Positions 32,794 through 43,121 of a stretch of DNA of 64,000 nucleotides are shown here, piece after piece. Location of the stretch: positions 19,656 to 83,655 of the forward strand of contig JAJOJF010000009.1 in the NCBI GenBank assembly GCA_021208885.1, written 5' to 3'. Position numbers and translations under genes: made by a program. The notes beneath the pieces are model-generated. The model made no database searches. It was not told where the DNA came from and saw only the letters and a list, made by a program, of their open reading frames with translations. The DNA is from Burkholderiaceae bacterium (lineage in GTDB: Bacteria; Pseudomonadota; Gammaproteobacteria; Burkholderiales; Burkholderiaceae_B). Position 1 is the stretch's first letter, and each line of letters begins with the position of its first letter.

Positions 32794-33960
32794 TCAGACC
32801 GCCTGCAAAATGCTCAGGTAGTTGGCAACTGAAGTACCACCCATGTTGAATACCGCGCCTCGGGTAGCACCAGGCAGTTGCATGGCACCAGCGGTGCCAG
32901 ATAACTGCATGGCAGCCATCACGTGCATGGACACGCCAGTCGCCCCAATCGGATGACCTTTGGACTTCAAGCCGCCCGAGCGATTGACCGGCAGCTTGCC
33001 ATCGGCAGCGGTCACGCCATCGAGTGCGACACGGGCGCCTTGGCCTTGGGGCGCAAGTCCCATCGCTTCGTACTCCAACATTTCAGCAATGGTGAAGCAG
33101 TCATGCGTTTCCACAAAGCTCAAATCATCCAAGCCAATGCCCGCGTCAACCAGACCCTTTTGCCAGGCCATGGCCGCCCCTTCAAAACGGGTTGGATCAC
33201 GTCGGCTCATCGGCAGCCACTCATTGACCTGCGTGCGCGAGAGCCACTTGACGGCCGGCACCTTGGCCGAAGTCGACTGATCCAGAGAAATCACGACCGC
33301 TGCCGCCCCGTCTGAGACCAAGGAGCAGTCTGAGCGCTTTAAGGGACCCGCCACGATTGGGTTTTTGTCTGACACGTTGCGACAAAACTCAAACCCCAAG
33401 TCGCGCTGCAAGTGAGCAAAGGGATTGTCGACACCGTTCTTGTGGTTCTTGGCTGCAATGGTCGCCAAGGCGTCTGACTGATCGCCGTACTTTTCAAAGT
33501 AGGCACCGGCAATCTCGCCAAACACGCCGGCAAAGCCTGCCGGAATACCCGCCTCTTCCTTGACGTAGGAGCACTTAAGCAGCACTTCACCAATCTGGGC
33601 ATTGGGCAAGGTGTTCATCTTCTCGTAGCCAACGACCAAGACCCGCTTCATGCGTCCGGCCAAGATGGCGTCGATGGCCGTGTAGATCGCGGCCGACCCG
33701 GTGGCGCAAGCATTCTCAAGGCGCGCTGCTGGCACATGGCGCAACTCAGGAATCGCCACACCCACCATGGCACCGGCGAAATCCTGCGGCACAAAGCCAC
33801 CGTTAAACGTGCCCACAAACACGCCGTCAATGTCAGCGACATCAAAGCCAGACGATTCAATAGCCGCCAACCCCGCCTCACGAATCAGCTCTTCGATTTC
33901 AACGGCGTCGTGTTTGCCGAATTTGGTGTGGCCCCAGCCAACGATCATGGGTGTGTTCAT
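32794..33960 (-). CDS. thiolase-family protein (SCP-x/acetyl-CoA acetyltransferase type)
   Basis: The 388-residue protein has the thiolase fold with the nucleophilic cysteine in ENACATGSAA near 85, HDCFTIAEMLEYEAMGL near 276 and KSKGHPIGATG near 330. The pattern is that of SCP-x-type thiolases rather than classical FadA. With the following ligase it probably acts in fatty or aromatic acid degradation; the substrate is unknown. Confidence 0.88.
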   Translation of the reverse strand: MNTPMIVGWGHTKFGKHDAVEIEELIREAGLAAIESSGFDVADIDGVFVGTFNGGFVPQDFAGAMVGVAIPELRHVPAARLENACATGSAAIYTAIDAILAGRMKRVLVVGYEKMNTLPNAQIGEVLLKCSYVKEEAGIPAGFAGVFGEIAGAYFEKYGDQSDALATIAAKNHKNGVDNPFAHLQRDLGFEFCRNVSDKNPIVAGPLKRSDCSLVSDGAAAVVISLDQSTSAKVPAVKWLSRTQVNEWLPMSRRDPTRFEGAAMAWQKGLVDAGIGLDDLSFVETHDCFTIAEMLEYEAMGLAPQGQGARVALDGVTAADGKLPVNRSGGLKSKGHPIGATGVSMHVMAAMQLSGTAGAMQLPGATRGAVFNMGGTSVANYLSILQAV

Positions 33961-34187
33961 GTCTACCTCTCAGTTTTTTGAATTTGGTTTAGTGCAGTGG
34001 ACATGCATACCGCCTCACTAGGCGAACCCACGAGCACATGAAACTCAGTTGCCTAATGTTATCGCGGTGGATGGGTCTGGGCGCACAAAGCGACTCGTTG
34101 CGACTGCCATGACGGGTGCTCACCAACCGGGAAAACAACTTTTTAAACCAGTCGATCATGACTGAACCGGAGATTTCTGATAGCGTA

Positions 34188-34201
34188 TGACATATATGTC
34201 A
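34188..34201 (+). promoter_or_regulatory. 14-bp palindrome before the nucleotidyltransferase/HTH pair
   Basis: TGACATATATGTCA is a perfect palindrome 26 nt before the GTG start of the AbiEii-like gene. It probably overlaps its promoter and could bind the HTH protein encoded downstream. Confidence 0.55.
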
Positions 34202-34227
34202 AATTTAATCTTAGCAAAGTAATTTCT

Positions 34228-34986
34228 GTGCAGCAAAAAGTTCTATATGTTCTCCAAGAGACCGTCTTACACCGGCTCCAGTCAATGAATGATGACCAAT
34301 TCAATCGTGCCAAACTATGCGGTGGCACCGCTTTGTCACGTTGCTGGCTCGAGCACCGGGTGTCTTACGACCTCGATTTTTTCTTGCCGAATGGATTTAA
34401 GGTCATGGATCTTGCCATTGCGATCAAGCAGGCGGGCATTACATTCGAGACACGTGATCTGGTGCAAGACGATCACAAAGCCAATCAATTGCACGGCGAT
34501 GTGCTCTACGAAGGTCAACGGCTTAAAGTTTCGTTCATTGAGGATGCGTACTTTGAGCTTTATCCAGGCGTATCGAGGCCCTTTGGCCAGTTGACGGTCC
34601 AAACTGAAGAAATCTCGGGTCTATATCACCGAAAGCTGCGCACAGTGGTGAGGCATGGGCAAGGTGAAGAGCCCGGCTCCTTCGCCGATGGTCGACAAAA
34701 AGCGCGAGATTTGTTTGACCTGTATGTCCTATCCGTTAAGCACATGCCGCTGACAAATTTCATCGAAAGCCTACCCTACCCCTTTCCAACCGGCTCATTT
34801 ATCAACGGATTGGTCAGCATGCCTTGGCTAGAGCTAATCGATGAGCTTGAAGAGTTGATTTGTGCACCACAGTGGGCGCGAGCCAAAGATGTCGAGTTTT
34901 TACGGAATTCGCTCTACGCTCAGATTGGCGCTCAGACTATTTCCGATGATGACGAGACCGGCTTTACTGATGAAGCGCCATCATGA
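34228..34986 (+). CDS. AbiEii-like nucleotidyltransferase
   Basis: The 252-residue protein has the nucleotidyltransferase AbiEii/AbiGii core: LCGGTALSRCWLEHRVSYDLDFFLP near 31-55, with the GG(T)-helix and the paired aspartates DLD. DGRQKARDLFDLYVL near 155 resembles the later KxRDLxDLY motif. AbiEii toxins use GTP/CTP and work in phage abortive infection. The start is GTG 34228 with no clear ribosome-binding site. Its partner gene is downstream, not upstream as in classical AbiE. Confidence 0.8.
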   Translation: MQQKVLYVLQETVLHRLQSMNDDQFNRAKLCGGTALSRCWLEHRVSYDLDFFLPNGFKVMDLAIAIKQAGITFETRDLVQDDHKANQLHGDVLYEGQRLKVSFIEDAYFELYPGVSRPFGQLTVQTEEISGLYHRKLRTVVRHGQGEEPGSFADGRQKARDLFDLYVLSVKHMPLTNFIESLPYPFPTGSFINGLVSMPWLELIDELEELICAPQWARAKDVEFLRNSLYAQIGAQTISDDDETGFTDEAPS

Positions 34987-35522
34987 AACAACACCTACGT
35001 CAATCGATGATCGAACCCTGGGAGGTCGTCAGCAAAAAGGCCTACTGGGATCGCGATGTGGATTTGCAGAGGTGGCGCGATCGCATCGCCATCGGCCACC
35101 GCTCCTATCTGCCAGATGCCATCAAGGCGATGCACCCGCGCGAGTTCATCCATTTCTATGGCAAAAAAGCATTTGTGCTGGACTGGCCAAGACTGCGAGC
35201 CCTACTGCCCAAAGACATTCACAGAGACTGCCCCATCTACGATGTATTTTGGAGTCAGTTGGCAGGTGGCGGCTACGACTTGAGACCGTTTGCCGATTAC
35301 TACGATTTGCCCGAGCGCCGACGTCAATTCCTGCGCGCTGTGGCAAAGACGCCTGGCAAAAGCATCTACGAAGTCGCCAAGTCTTTGAACATGCAGTATC
35401 GCCGCGCCCATGACCATGCGATGGCTCTGATACAAGAAAACCGGATCAGAGGCAAAGAAGTGATTGACAACAGCAGGCGCAAGATCAAGCTGTATCCCGC
35501 CTATGGACGAGCTATTTCATAG
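34983..35522 (+). CDS. HTH-containing partner of the AbiEii-like protein
   Basis: The 179-residue protein overlaps the nucleotidyltransferase by 4 nt. Its C-terminal third (about 110-175) looks like a winged helix: FLRAVAKTPGKSIYEVAKSLNMQYRRAHDHAMALIQENRI. The N-terminal part is rich in W, R and Y and I do not recognise it. It may be an antitoxin and autorepressor for the nucleotidyltransferase, but it is not an evident AbiEi homologue. Confidence 0.65.
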   Translation: MKQHLRQSMIEPWEVVSKKAYWDRDVDLQRWRDRIAIGHRSYLPDAIKAMHPREFIHFYGKKAFVLDWPRLRALLPKDIHRDCPIYDVFWSQLAGGGYDLRPFADYYDLPERRRQFLRAVAKTPGKSIYEVAKSLNMQYRRAHDHAMALIQENRIRGKEVIDNSRRKIKLYPAYGRAIS

Positions 35523-35678
35523 CGCCGGCAAAGAATTATTTAACCCCGTCCAAATGGCATCGCAAACTGCTGTCATCTTGACGAATGAAGTCGTTTGATC
35601 TTCTCACAGGGGCTTTCACGCATCGTGACAAAACGGTATTGTCGGTAATGAATGCACTGTTAAAACCTCTATTTCTGC

Positions 35679-35776
35679 GATTAGATGAGCATTAATTTTC
35701 AACTGGACGATAACTTATTTACGATTGGACGGAGAAATGTTTACAATTAGACGATATTAAACTTTCGATTAGCCGA
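35679..35776 (+). repeat. five direct repeats at exact 22-bp period before the first DUF4143 ATPase
   Basis: The 10-bp cores start at 35679 (GATTAGATGA), 35701 (AACTGGACGA), 35723 (GATTGGACGG), 35745 (AATTAGACGA) and 35767 (GATTAGCCGA), each 22 bp after the last. Units often end in TTTAC or TTTC. The last core ends 20 bp before the GTG start of the ATPase. All copies face the gene. A related array with 23-bp period precedes the paralogous ATPase at 57 kb. This is probably a cooperative operator. Confidence 0.85.
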
Positions 35777-35796
35777 CTATCTGCCCCCCCTAAACC

Positions 35797-37044
35797 GTGA
35801 ATCTATCTAGCCTGACACCTCGTTTTTCGCATCGCATTCTGAGCGAAGCGCTTGAAGACTCGCCCGTTGTTCTGATCCATGGCCCTCGCCAATGCGGCAA
35901 GAGCACGCTTGCCAAAATGCTTGGCGACGCACTGAGTTATGACTACATGACGTTTGACAGCGATGTGACACGCGACTTCGCATCAAACGATCCGATCGGA
36001 TTTGTCGACCGTTTGTCTGAGCGTGTAATCCTTGATGAAGTGCAACGTGTACCGCAGCTTTTCACAAGCCTCAAAGCCGCAGTGGATAAAGACAGGCAAC
36101 CTGGCAGATTTCTGTTAACCGGTTCTGCGAATATTTTGTTGTTGCCCAACCTTGCCGATTCACTGGCTGGCAGAATGGCGATTCAACGTTTGTATCCGTT
36201 TGCGCAATGTGAGTTAGAGGAGCAGGAGTCCGATTTTCTGGATAGGCTTTTTGCAGCTGACTTTCCGATGCGTCAGGTAGACCGACTAAAAGACAATCTA
36301 TTAGAACGTATTGTTTCAGGCGGTTATCCGCCTGCGTTGTCAAGACCTGAGGGGCGTCGCCGAGATCTTTGGTACCGCGACTATCTCGATACGGTCGTGC
36401 AACGTGATGTGCGTGAAATCTCACACATCCGCGCACTCGATGCGTTGCCGCGTCTGCTGCAGATCACAGCGGCGCGTACGGCTCAACTGCTGAACCTGAC
36501 TGAACTTGCATCGGCGTTTCAGCTTAGTCGCCCTACGATCGGGGAGTACCTCACCCTTTTAGAAAATATTTTCCTCGTAGAAAGGTTGCCATCATGGCAT
36601 AGTAATCAAACCAGTCGTTTGGTCAAAGCCCCGAAGCTGCACATGGGTGATACGGGCTTGGCTTGTAGTCTTTTAGGGTTGACCACAGATGTGCTTACAC
36701 GTACGCGTGATCGGTTGGGCCCATTGCTTGAAACCTTCGTCTATCAGGAGCTTCGACGGCTCTCGAGTTGGCATGATCGGCGTCATGATTTCTTTCATTA
36801 CCGGGATAAAGACCAAGTGGAAGTAGACATCGTCATTGAGCGTGGCATTACCAAGTTAGCTGGTGTTGAGGTCAAGGCTGCAGCCACAGTCAAAGCGGCT
36901 GACTTCAAAGGGCTGCAACGCCTGCAGAAAGTGGCTGGCGAGCGTTTCGCCGCAGGTGTTGTGCTTTATGACGGTGAGATGTGCATCCGATTTACCGAGA
37001 AACTATTTGCTGTTCCCCTGCGGTGGCTTTGGGGACGCCCTTGA
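35797..37044 (+). CDS. AAA ATPase with DUF4143 domain (copy 1)
   Basis: The 415-residue protein has an AAA_14 ATPase domain: Walker A HGPRQCGKST near 28-37, Walker B VILDEVQRVP near 73, and the arginine/sensor region FLLTGSANILLLP. It is followed by a linker with a helix-turn-helix-like segment (about 225-255) and a C-terminal DUF4143 domain. That domain has DKDQVEVDIVIERG...AGVEVKAAA, a PD-(D/E)xK-like arrangement. The function of the family is unknown. It is clearly paralogous to the protein at 56092-57360. GTG at 35797 is taken as start. Confidence 0.88.
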   Translation: MNLSSLTPRFSHRILSEALEDSPVVLIHGPRQCGKSTLAKMLGDALSYDYMTFDSDVTRDFASNDPIGFVDRLSERVILDEVQRVPQLFTSLKAAVDKDRQPGRFLLTGSANILLLPNLADSLAGRMAIQRLYPFAQCELEEQESDFLDRLFAADFPMRQVDRLKDNLLERIVSGGYPPALSRPEGRRRDLWYRDYLDTVVQRDVREISHIRALDALPRLLQITAARTAQLLNLTELASAFQLSRPTIGEYLTLLENIFLVERLPSWHSNQTSRLVKAPKLHMGDTGLACSLLGLTTDVLTRTRDRLGPLLETFVYQELRRLSSWHDRRHDFFHYRDKDQVEVDIVIERGITKLAGVEVKAAATVKAADFKGLQRLQKVAGERFAAGVVLYDGEMCIRFTEKLFAVPLRWLWGRP

Positions 37045-37219
37045 TTAGATATCTAACTCGAGCTTTTCATCAGGTTTGATGACAAAGTTTTGACCGGGGA
37101 AGGAGGACCGTGTCCGAACATATTCGTACCGGTTTATTCGCAAAGGAATAACACGTTATTTCGTGTCAACAATTCTGAACACTTGAACGCCAAGCGTCCA
37201 CTTCATGAAACAGCACAAT

Positions 37220-37260
37220 AAAGTGACCACAGCCCAGTATCCCCAGTCGTGGTCACTTTT
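37220..37260 (-). terminator. Rho-independent terminator after lpdA
   Basis: The arms AAAGTGACCAC (37220-37230) and GTGGTCACTTT (37249-37259) form an 11-bp stem with an 18-nt loop, 10 nt beyond the lpdA stop. On the minus strand it is followed by TTATTGTG, so it ends the pdh operon. Confidence 0.85.
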
Positions 37261-37269
37261 GCCCGCGAC

Positions 37270-39048
37270 CTACTTCTTCCTCGTTGGCGGCAAATCCGTG
37301 CAGTGACCGTCAGCCGCTTCGGCAGCCAAGCCCACTGACTCACCTAGCGTGGGGTGTGGATGAATGGTCTTGCCAATATCGACCGAATCAGCACCCATCT
37401 CAATGGCCAAAGCCACTTCGCTGATCAGGTCGCCGGCGTTGGTGCCAACAATGCCACCACCGATGATACGACCCGTCTCCTGGTCAAACAAAAGCTTGGT
37501 AAAGCCTTCATCACGGCCGTTAGCAATGGCACGGCCCGAAGCCGCCCACGGGAACATGCCCTTCTTGACCTTCACACCGTCTTTTTTGGCTTGTTCTTCC
37601 GTGATGCCTACCCACGCCACTTCCGGATCGGTGTAGGCCACCGACGGAATCACGCGCGCATCGAAATAGCTCTTCTCGCCAAACGCCGCTTCAGCTGCAA
37701 CATGTCCTTCATGCACGGCTTTGTGTGCCAGCATGGGTTGACCCACGATGTCACCGATGGCAAAGATATGCGGCACGTTAGTGCGCATCTGCGAATCGAC
37801 CTCAATAAACCCGCGTTCAGTGACAGCCACGCCTGCCTTGTCAGCACCAATCTTCTTGCCATTGGGTGATCGGCCCACGGCTTGCAGCACCAGATCGTAG
37901 ACTTGTGGTTCTTTGGGCGCACCCTCGCCTTCAAAGGTGACATGAATGCCGTCCTTCTTGGCTTGCGCACCCACGGTCTTGGTTTTGAGCATGATGTTGT
38001 CAAAGCGGTGCTCGTTTTTCTTCATCCAGACTTTGACCAAGTCGCGGTCAGCGCCTTGCATCAAGCCATCGAGCATCTCGACCACATCAAGACGAGCACC
38101 CAAGGCCGAGTAGACGGTGCCCATCTCAAGACCGATGATGCCACCACCAACAATTAGCATGCGCTTAGGGATCGCTGCCAACTCCAAGGCGCCGGTAGAG
38201 TCCACCACACGCGGATCCTCTGGCATAAACGGCAACTTCACTGATTGGCTGCCTGCAGCAATGATCGCCTGGCCGAACTGAATCGTTTCCGCACCCTTGT
38301 CGGTTTTAACCTCGATGGTATTAGGACCCGTAAACTCAGCCACGCCATGAACCACGCGCACCTTGCGTGCCTTTGCCATGCCAGCCAAGCCACCAGTCAA
38401 CTTGCCAATCACGCCAGACTTGAATTCACGTAACTTGGCCAGATCCACCTTGGGCTTGCCAAACGTGATGCCGTGCGCCGCCATGTGCTGGGCTTCTTCC
38501 ATCACTGCTGCCGTATGCAACAAGGCTTTGGATGGAATGCAACCCACATTCAGGCACACCCCACCTAGCGTCGGATAGCGCTCGATCAGAATGACTTCCA
38601 TGCCCAGGTCAGCGGCACGAAACGCCGCCGAATACCCACCGGGGCCCGCACCGAGCACGACCAGAGGGCCTGCTGGGGTTACGGACGGGGTTTCGGATGG
38701 AGCTGCGGTTGGTACGGCCGATGGAGCGGGTGCCGGTGTTGCTGGGACCTGCGCTTTTTCAGCTGGAGTTGGCGCTGTTGATGCTGTTGTTGCTGCTGGT
38801 GCAGCAGCACCCGCCCCAGGCTCAATCTGCGCAATCGGCGAGCCTTCGCTAACCTTGTCACCGACTTTGACCAAGAGCTTGACGATCTTGCCAGGTTCTG
38901 AGGCCGGGATTTCCATCGAGGCCTTGTCAGACTCAACGGTGATCAGGCTTTGTTCGGCTTCAATGGTGTCGCCTTCCGAGACCAGAATCTCGATGATTTC
39001 AACATCTTTGAAGTCACCAATATTGGGAACGTGAATATCTTTGCTCAT
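37270..39048 (-). CDS. lpdA: dihydrolipoamide dehydrogenase with N-terminal lipoyl domain (PDH E3)
   Basis: From ATG 39048 ([17 protein letters not shown]) the product is 592 residues. It has a lipoyl domain (about 1-78, lipoyl lysine in [10 protein letters not shown]), a Pro/Ala linker, then a flavoprotein disulfide reductase. That part has [17 protein letters not shown] for [19 protein letters not shown] with the redox cysteines, [13 protein letters not shown] for NAD and HPHPTLGES at the C-terminal active site. It regenerates lipoamide for the AceE/AceF complex. An AAGGGGG lies upstream of the ATG. The frame is open into aceF only because of a one-base shift there. Confidence 0.95.
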   Translation of the reverse strand: MSKDIHVPNIGDFKDVEIIEILVSEGDTIEAEQSLITVESDKASMEIPASEPGKIVKLLVKVGDKVSEGSPIAQIEPGAGAAAPAATTASTAPTPAEKAQVPATPAPAPSAVPTAAPSETPSVTPAGPLVVLGAGPGGYSAAFRAADLGMEVILIERYPTLGGVCLNVGCIPSKALLHTAAVMEEAQHMAAHGITFGKPKVDLAKLREFKSGVIGKLTGGLAGMAKARKVRVVHGVAEFTGPNTIEVKTDKGAETIQFGQAIIAAGSQSVKLPFMPEDPRVVDSTGALELAAIPKRMLIVGGGIIGLEMGTVYSALGARLDVVEMLDGLMQGADRDLVKVWMKKNEHRFDNIMLKTKTVGAQAKKDGIHVTFEGEGAPKEPQVYDLVLQAVGRSPNGKKIGADKAGVAVTERGFIEVDSQMRTNVPHIFAIGDIVGQPMLAHKAVHEGHVAAEAAFGEKSYFDARVIPSVAYTDPEVAWVGITEEQAKKDGVKVKKGMFPWAASGRAIANGRDEGFTKLLFDQETGRIIGGGIVGTNAGDLISEVALAIEMGADSVDIGKTIHPHPTLGESVGLAAEAADGHCTDLPPTRKK

Positions 39049-39064
39049 ATCAATCATCGCCCCC

Positions 39065-40383
39065 TTACAAGATGATCCGACGGAAGTCCGCCAGCAAGCT
39101 GCCAAGATAGGCGTTAAAGCGTGCAGCTGCGCCCCATCGATCACGCGGTGATCGTAGGAGAGTGACAGCGGCAATGTCAGGCGTGGCACGAACTGCTTGC
39201 CATCCCAAACAGGCTTCATGAATGACTTGGACACACCCAGAATCGCCACTTCTGGCGCATTGATAATGGGCGTGAAGTCCGTGCCGCCTATGCCACCGAG
39301 TGACGAGATCGACATGCAACCGCCGGTCATCTGTGCCGGTGACAGCTTGCCGTCACGAGCAAGCTTGGCAAGATCAGACGTTTCTTGAGCCAGCTCCAGC
39401 ACGCCTTTTTTGTCGGCATTCATGATCACTGGCACCACCAGGCCATTGGGCGTGTCTGCGGCAAAGCCGATGTTGTAGTAGCGCTTGAGCACCAGGTTGT
39501 CGCCATCAAGCGAGGCATTGAATTCAGGGTATTTCTTCAAAGCCGCAACCACGGCCTTGATCAAAAACGCCAGCATGGTGACCTTGATGCCAGCCCGCTC
39601 GTACTCTTTATTCAGTGTCTTGCGCAGCTCTTCGAGTTCCGTGATATCGGCTTCATCATTGTTGGTGACATGCGGGATCATCACCCAGTTACGATGCAGG
39701 TTCGCACCCGAGATCTTTTTGATGCGCGACAGGGGCTTGGCCTCAATCTCACCAAACTTCGCAAAATCCACCTTCGGCCACGGCAAGAGGTCAAGCCCAA
39801 CGCCCGAACCACCACCGCTAGCAGCAGCCACTGCACCGCCGCCCTGCATCACACCCTTGACGAACTGCTGCACGTCTTCCTGGGTGATACGGCCTTTGGG
39901 GCCGGAACCGTTAACTTTGGCTAGATCAACACCCAATTCACGCGCAAACTTGCGCACCGACGGTGAGGCATGTGGCAACTGTCCCGGCGCGGTAGGCACG
40001 GCAAGGCTGGCTGTCGGTGAGGCGGGTGCAGCAGGCACCGCAGGTGCGGGCGTTGCTGCTGGCGCTGGTGCTGGCGCTGCCTTGGGTTCTTGCGGCTTGG
40101 CTTCTTGGGCTGCTTCTGCCTTAGGGGCAGCCGAAGCTGCCGCACCTGCTTGCACATGCAGAATCACGCTGCCTTCGTTGACCTTGTCACCGATTTTGAT
40201 GTCAATTTTTTTGACCACGCCACCCGTTGACGCCGGTATTTCCATTGACGCTTTATCTGATTCGACCGTGATCAGGCTTTGCTCGGGTTCAATGGTGTCG
40301 CCAACGTTCACCAAAATCTCAATAACCTCGACGTCCTTAAAGTCACCAATGTCGGGCACTTTGACTGCTGTTAAATCGCTCAT
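39065..40383 (-). CDS. aceF: pyruvate dehydrogenase E2 (dihydrolipoyl acetyltransferase), one base short near 39132
   Basis: The protein has one lipoyl domain (about 1-78), a Pro/Ala linker, a peripheral-subunit-binding domain ([18 protein letters not shown] near 140) and the acetyltransferase domain with SYDHRVIDG. After IDG the forward frame departs from the family. The -1 frame continues [22 protein letters not shown] and stops at TAA 39065, the normal E2 ending. A base is therefore missing in the GGGGCGC stretch at 39129-39135. Read literally, aceF and lpdA form one 1037-codon frame that lacks only the last E2 helix. GGAG precedes ATG 40383. Confidence 0.9.
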
Positions 40384-40409
40384 CGTTCTGTCTCCTTCGT
40401 GCTCGACAA

Positions 40410-43121
40410 TCAGGCGTAGGCTGGGTTGGGCTTGTTGGGGTTGATGCCGTACTTGGCAATTGCCTGGGCGGGTGCGTCCTTGTCAACCTTGCCTTCGCGA
40501 GCCAGTTCTACAAGGGTTGCCAGCACCACAAAGCGACGATCGACCTCAAAGTGCTCGCGCAATTTGGCGCGGAAGTCCGAACGGCCAAAGCCATCAGTGC
40601 CCAGCACCTTGTAGCGACGGCCCTCGGGGATGAACGGACGGATCTGGTCAGCAAAGAGCTTCATGTAGTCGGTGGACGCCACAATGGGCCCTTCGGTTTT
40701 TTCCAGTAACTGGGTGACGTATGGCACTTGTGGCTTGGCACCCGGGTGCAACATGTTGTGACGCTCGCAGTCCATGCCGTTGCGGCGCAACTCGGTAAAG
40801 CTTGTGGCGCTCCAGACGTCGGCGTAAACACCCCAGTCTTCTTGCAACAGATCAGCTGCGGCAATCACTTCACGCAGGATCGTGCCTGAACCCAAGAGTT
40901 GGGCTTTCGGTGCGTCTTTGCTCTTAGCCTTGGCCGCGGGCTTGATCTTGTACATGCCCTTCAGAATGCCCTCCTCGTCACCGGTCTTTAGTCCCGGCTG
41001 GGCATAGTTCTCGTTCATGAGCGTGATGTAGAAGTACACGTTCTCTTGGTCTTCGACCATGCGCTTCAGACCACTTTGAATGATCACAGCCACTTCATGC
41101 GCAAAGGTTGGATCGTAAGAGACGCAGTTCGGAATGACTGACGACAGAATGTGGCTGTGCCCGTCTTCGTGCTGCAAACCTTCGCCGTTTAGGGTCGTGC
41201 GACCAGCCGTGCCGCCGAGCAAGAACCCTCGTGCCTGCATGTCACCGGCTGCCCATGCCAGATCGCCAACACGCTGGAAACCGAACATGGAGTAGTAGAT
41301 AAAGAACGGGATCATGATGCGGTTGTTCGTCGAGTACGACGTTGCTGCCGCAATCCAGGAACTAAATGCACCCGCTTCATTAATGCCTTCTTGCAGTAAC
41401 TGACCGTTGGCCGATTCCTTGTAGTACATGACTTGGTCTTTGTCGACGGGCACATACTTTTGGCCTTCAGGGGCATAGATGCCAATCTGACGGAACAAGC
41501 CTTCCATGCCGAAGGTACGGGACTCGTCAGCCAGAATCGGCACCACACGTGGGCCGATTTCCTTGTCGCGCAGGATTTGATTGAGCGAGCGCACAAAGGC
41601 TTGCGTGGTGGAAATCTCACGGCCTTCTGGTGTGGGATCAAGAATCGGGCGGAACACCTCGAGTGCGGGAACCTTCAACTTCTCATCGGCTTGAACACGA
41701 CGCTTGGGCAAGTACCCACCAAGTGCCTTGCGACGCTCATGCAGGTACTGCATCTCAGGCGAGTCTTCAGCGGGCTTGAAGTAAGGAATCTTCTCAAGCT
41801 GATCGTCTGGCACCGGAATGTTGAAACGATCGCGGAACTCGCGAATCGAGTCGAGATCGAGTTTTTTCTGCTGGTGAGCAGGGTTCTGGCCTTGAGCCAC
41901 ATGACCCAGACCATAGCCCTTGATCGTCTTGGCCAGAATCACGGTCGGCTGGCCAACATGCTTGGTGGCGGCATCGAATGCGGCGTATACCTTGTGTGGG
42001 TCGTGGCCGCCACGATTCAAGCGCCAGATGTCTTCATCGCTCATGCGTGAGACCATCTCAAGCAACTTGGGGTGCTTGCCAAAGAAGTGCTCGCGCACAA
42101 ACTTGCCATCGTTGGCTTTAAATGCCTGGTACTCACCGTCAACCGCCTCTTCCATGACTTTGCGCAAGATGCCTTCCTTGTCGCTTGCCAAAAGCGGATC
42201 CCAGTAGCCACCCCAAACCAGTTTGATGACATTCCAGCCGCTGCCGCGGAAGTCGCCCTCGAGCTCCTGGATGATCTTGCCGTTGCCACGCACCGGGCCG
42301 TCCAAGCGCTGCAGGTTGCAGTTGATAACAAAGATCAGGTTGTCCAACTTCTCACGAGCTGCCAGACTGATCGCACCCAAGGATTCGGGCTCGTCCATCT
42401 CGCCGTCACCGCAGAACACCCAGACCTTTCGCTTGCTGGTGTCGGCAATCCCACGGGCATGCAAGTATTTCAGGAACCTGGCCTGATAGATCGCCATCAA
42501 GGGGCCCAAGCCCATGGACACGGTCGGGAACTGCCAGAACTCTGGCATCAATTTGGGATGAGGGTAAGAAGACAAACCTTTGCCATCCACCTCTTGGCGG
42601 AAGTTGTCCAACTGCTCTTCAGTCAGTCGACCTTCGAGGTATGCACGGCCATACATGCCGGGCGATGAGTGGCCCTGGAAATACACCAGATCCCCACCAT
42701 GCTCTTCATTCTCCGCATGCCAGAAGTGGTTTTGGCCACAACCTATCATGGTGGCTAGCGACGCAAACGAGGCAATGTGACCACCGAGATCACCGCCATC
42801 AGGCGGGTTGTGCTTGTTGGCCTTGACCACCATGGCCATGGCGTTCCAGCGAATATAGCTACGGATCTTGGCCTCAAGCTCCATGTTGCCGGGGTGCCCT
42901 ACCTGTTCACCCACTGAAATCGTGTTCAAGTAGGCAGTGTTCGGAGAAAACGGGATATGGGCGCCAGAGCGGCGGGCTTGATCGATCAAGCGTTCCAACA
43001 AGTAGTGCGCGCGCTCTGGTCCTTCACGTTCGAGCACAGCGGCTAGCGCCTGCATCCACTCTTCGGTTTCAAGGGTGTCAGGGTCGTTGGCGGCCTGATA
43101 CGTCAATGCGGGGTTGCCCAT
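40410..43121 (-). CDS. aceE: pyruvate dehydrogenase E1, homodimeric type
   Basis: The 903-residue E1 decarboxylates pyruvate with thiamine diphosphate and acetylates lipoyl-AceF. The ThDP motif runs from [10 protein letters not shown] to [16 protein letters not shown]. Other AceE features are [17 protein letters not shown] and the C-terminal [11 protein letters not shown]. The start is ATG 43121 (MGNPALTYQ): AAAGGAG lies 6 nt upstream, whereas the ATG two codons earlier touches it. aceF follows after 26 nt. Confidence 0.97.
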   Translation of the reverse strand: MGNPALTYQAANDPDTLETEEWMQALAAVLEREGPERAHYLLERLIDQARRSGAHIPFSPNTAYLNTISVGEQVGHPGNMELEAKIRSYIRWNAMAMVVKANKHNPPDGGDLGGHIASFASLATMIGCGQNHFWHAENEEHGGDLVYFQGHSSPGMYGRAYLEGRLTEEQLDNFRQEVDGKGLSSYPHPKLMPEFWQFPTVSMGLGPLMAIYQARFLKYLHARGIADTSKRKVWVFCGDGEMDEPESLGAISLAAREKLDNLIFVINCNLQRLDGPVRGNGKIIQELEGDFRGSGWNVIKLVWGGYWDPLLASDKEGILRKVMEEAVDGEYQAFKANDGKFVREHFFGKHPKLLEMVSRMSDEDIWRLNRGGHDPHKVYAAFDAATKHVGQPTVILAKTIKGYGLGHVAQGQNPAHQQKKLDLDSIREFRDRFNIPVPDDQLEKIPYFKPAEDSPEMQYLHERRKALGGYLPKRRVQADEKLKVPALEVFRPILDPTPEGREISTTQAFVRSLNQILRDKEIGPRVVPILADESRTFGMEGLFRQIGIYAPEGQKYVPVDKDQVMYYKESANGQLLQEGINEAGAFSSWIAAATSYSTNNRIMIPFFIYYSMFGFQRVGDLAWAAGDMQARGFLLGGTAGRTTLNGEGLQHEDGHSHILSSVIPNCVSYDPTFAHEVAVIIQSGLKRMVEDQENVYFYITLMNENYAQPGLKTGDEEGILKGMYKIKPAAKAKSKDAPKAQLLGSGTILREVIAAADLLQEDWGVYADVWSATSFTELRRNGMDCERHNMLHPGAKPQVPYVTQLLEKTEGPIVASTDYMKLFADQIRPFIPEGRRYKVLGTDGFGRSDFRAKLREHFEVDRRFVVLATLVELAREGKVDKDAPAQAIAKYGINPNKPNPAYA

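Noticed and set aside
35202..35435. Minus-strand ORF opposite the HTH partner gene
   Set aside because: Shadow frame with no start signal or family resemblance.
35679..35776. CRISPR array
   Set aside because: Repeats are about 10 bp with 12-bp spacers, far too short, and no cas genes are present.
37270..40383. A natural 1037-residue AceF-LpdA fusion protein
   Set aside because: The normal E2 ending and stop are present in the -1 frame and lpdA has its own ATG with ribosome-binding site, so a one-base shift explains the joined frame better.
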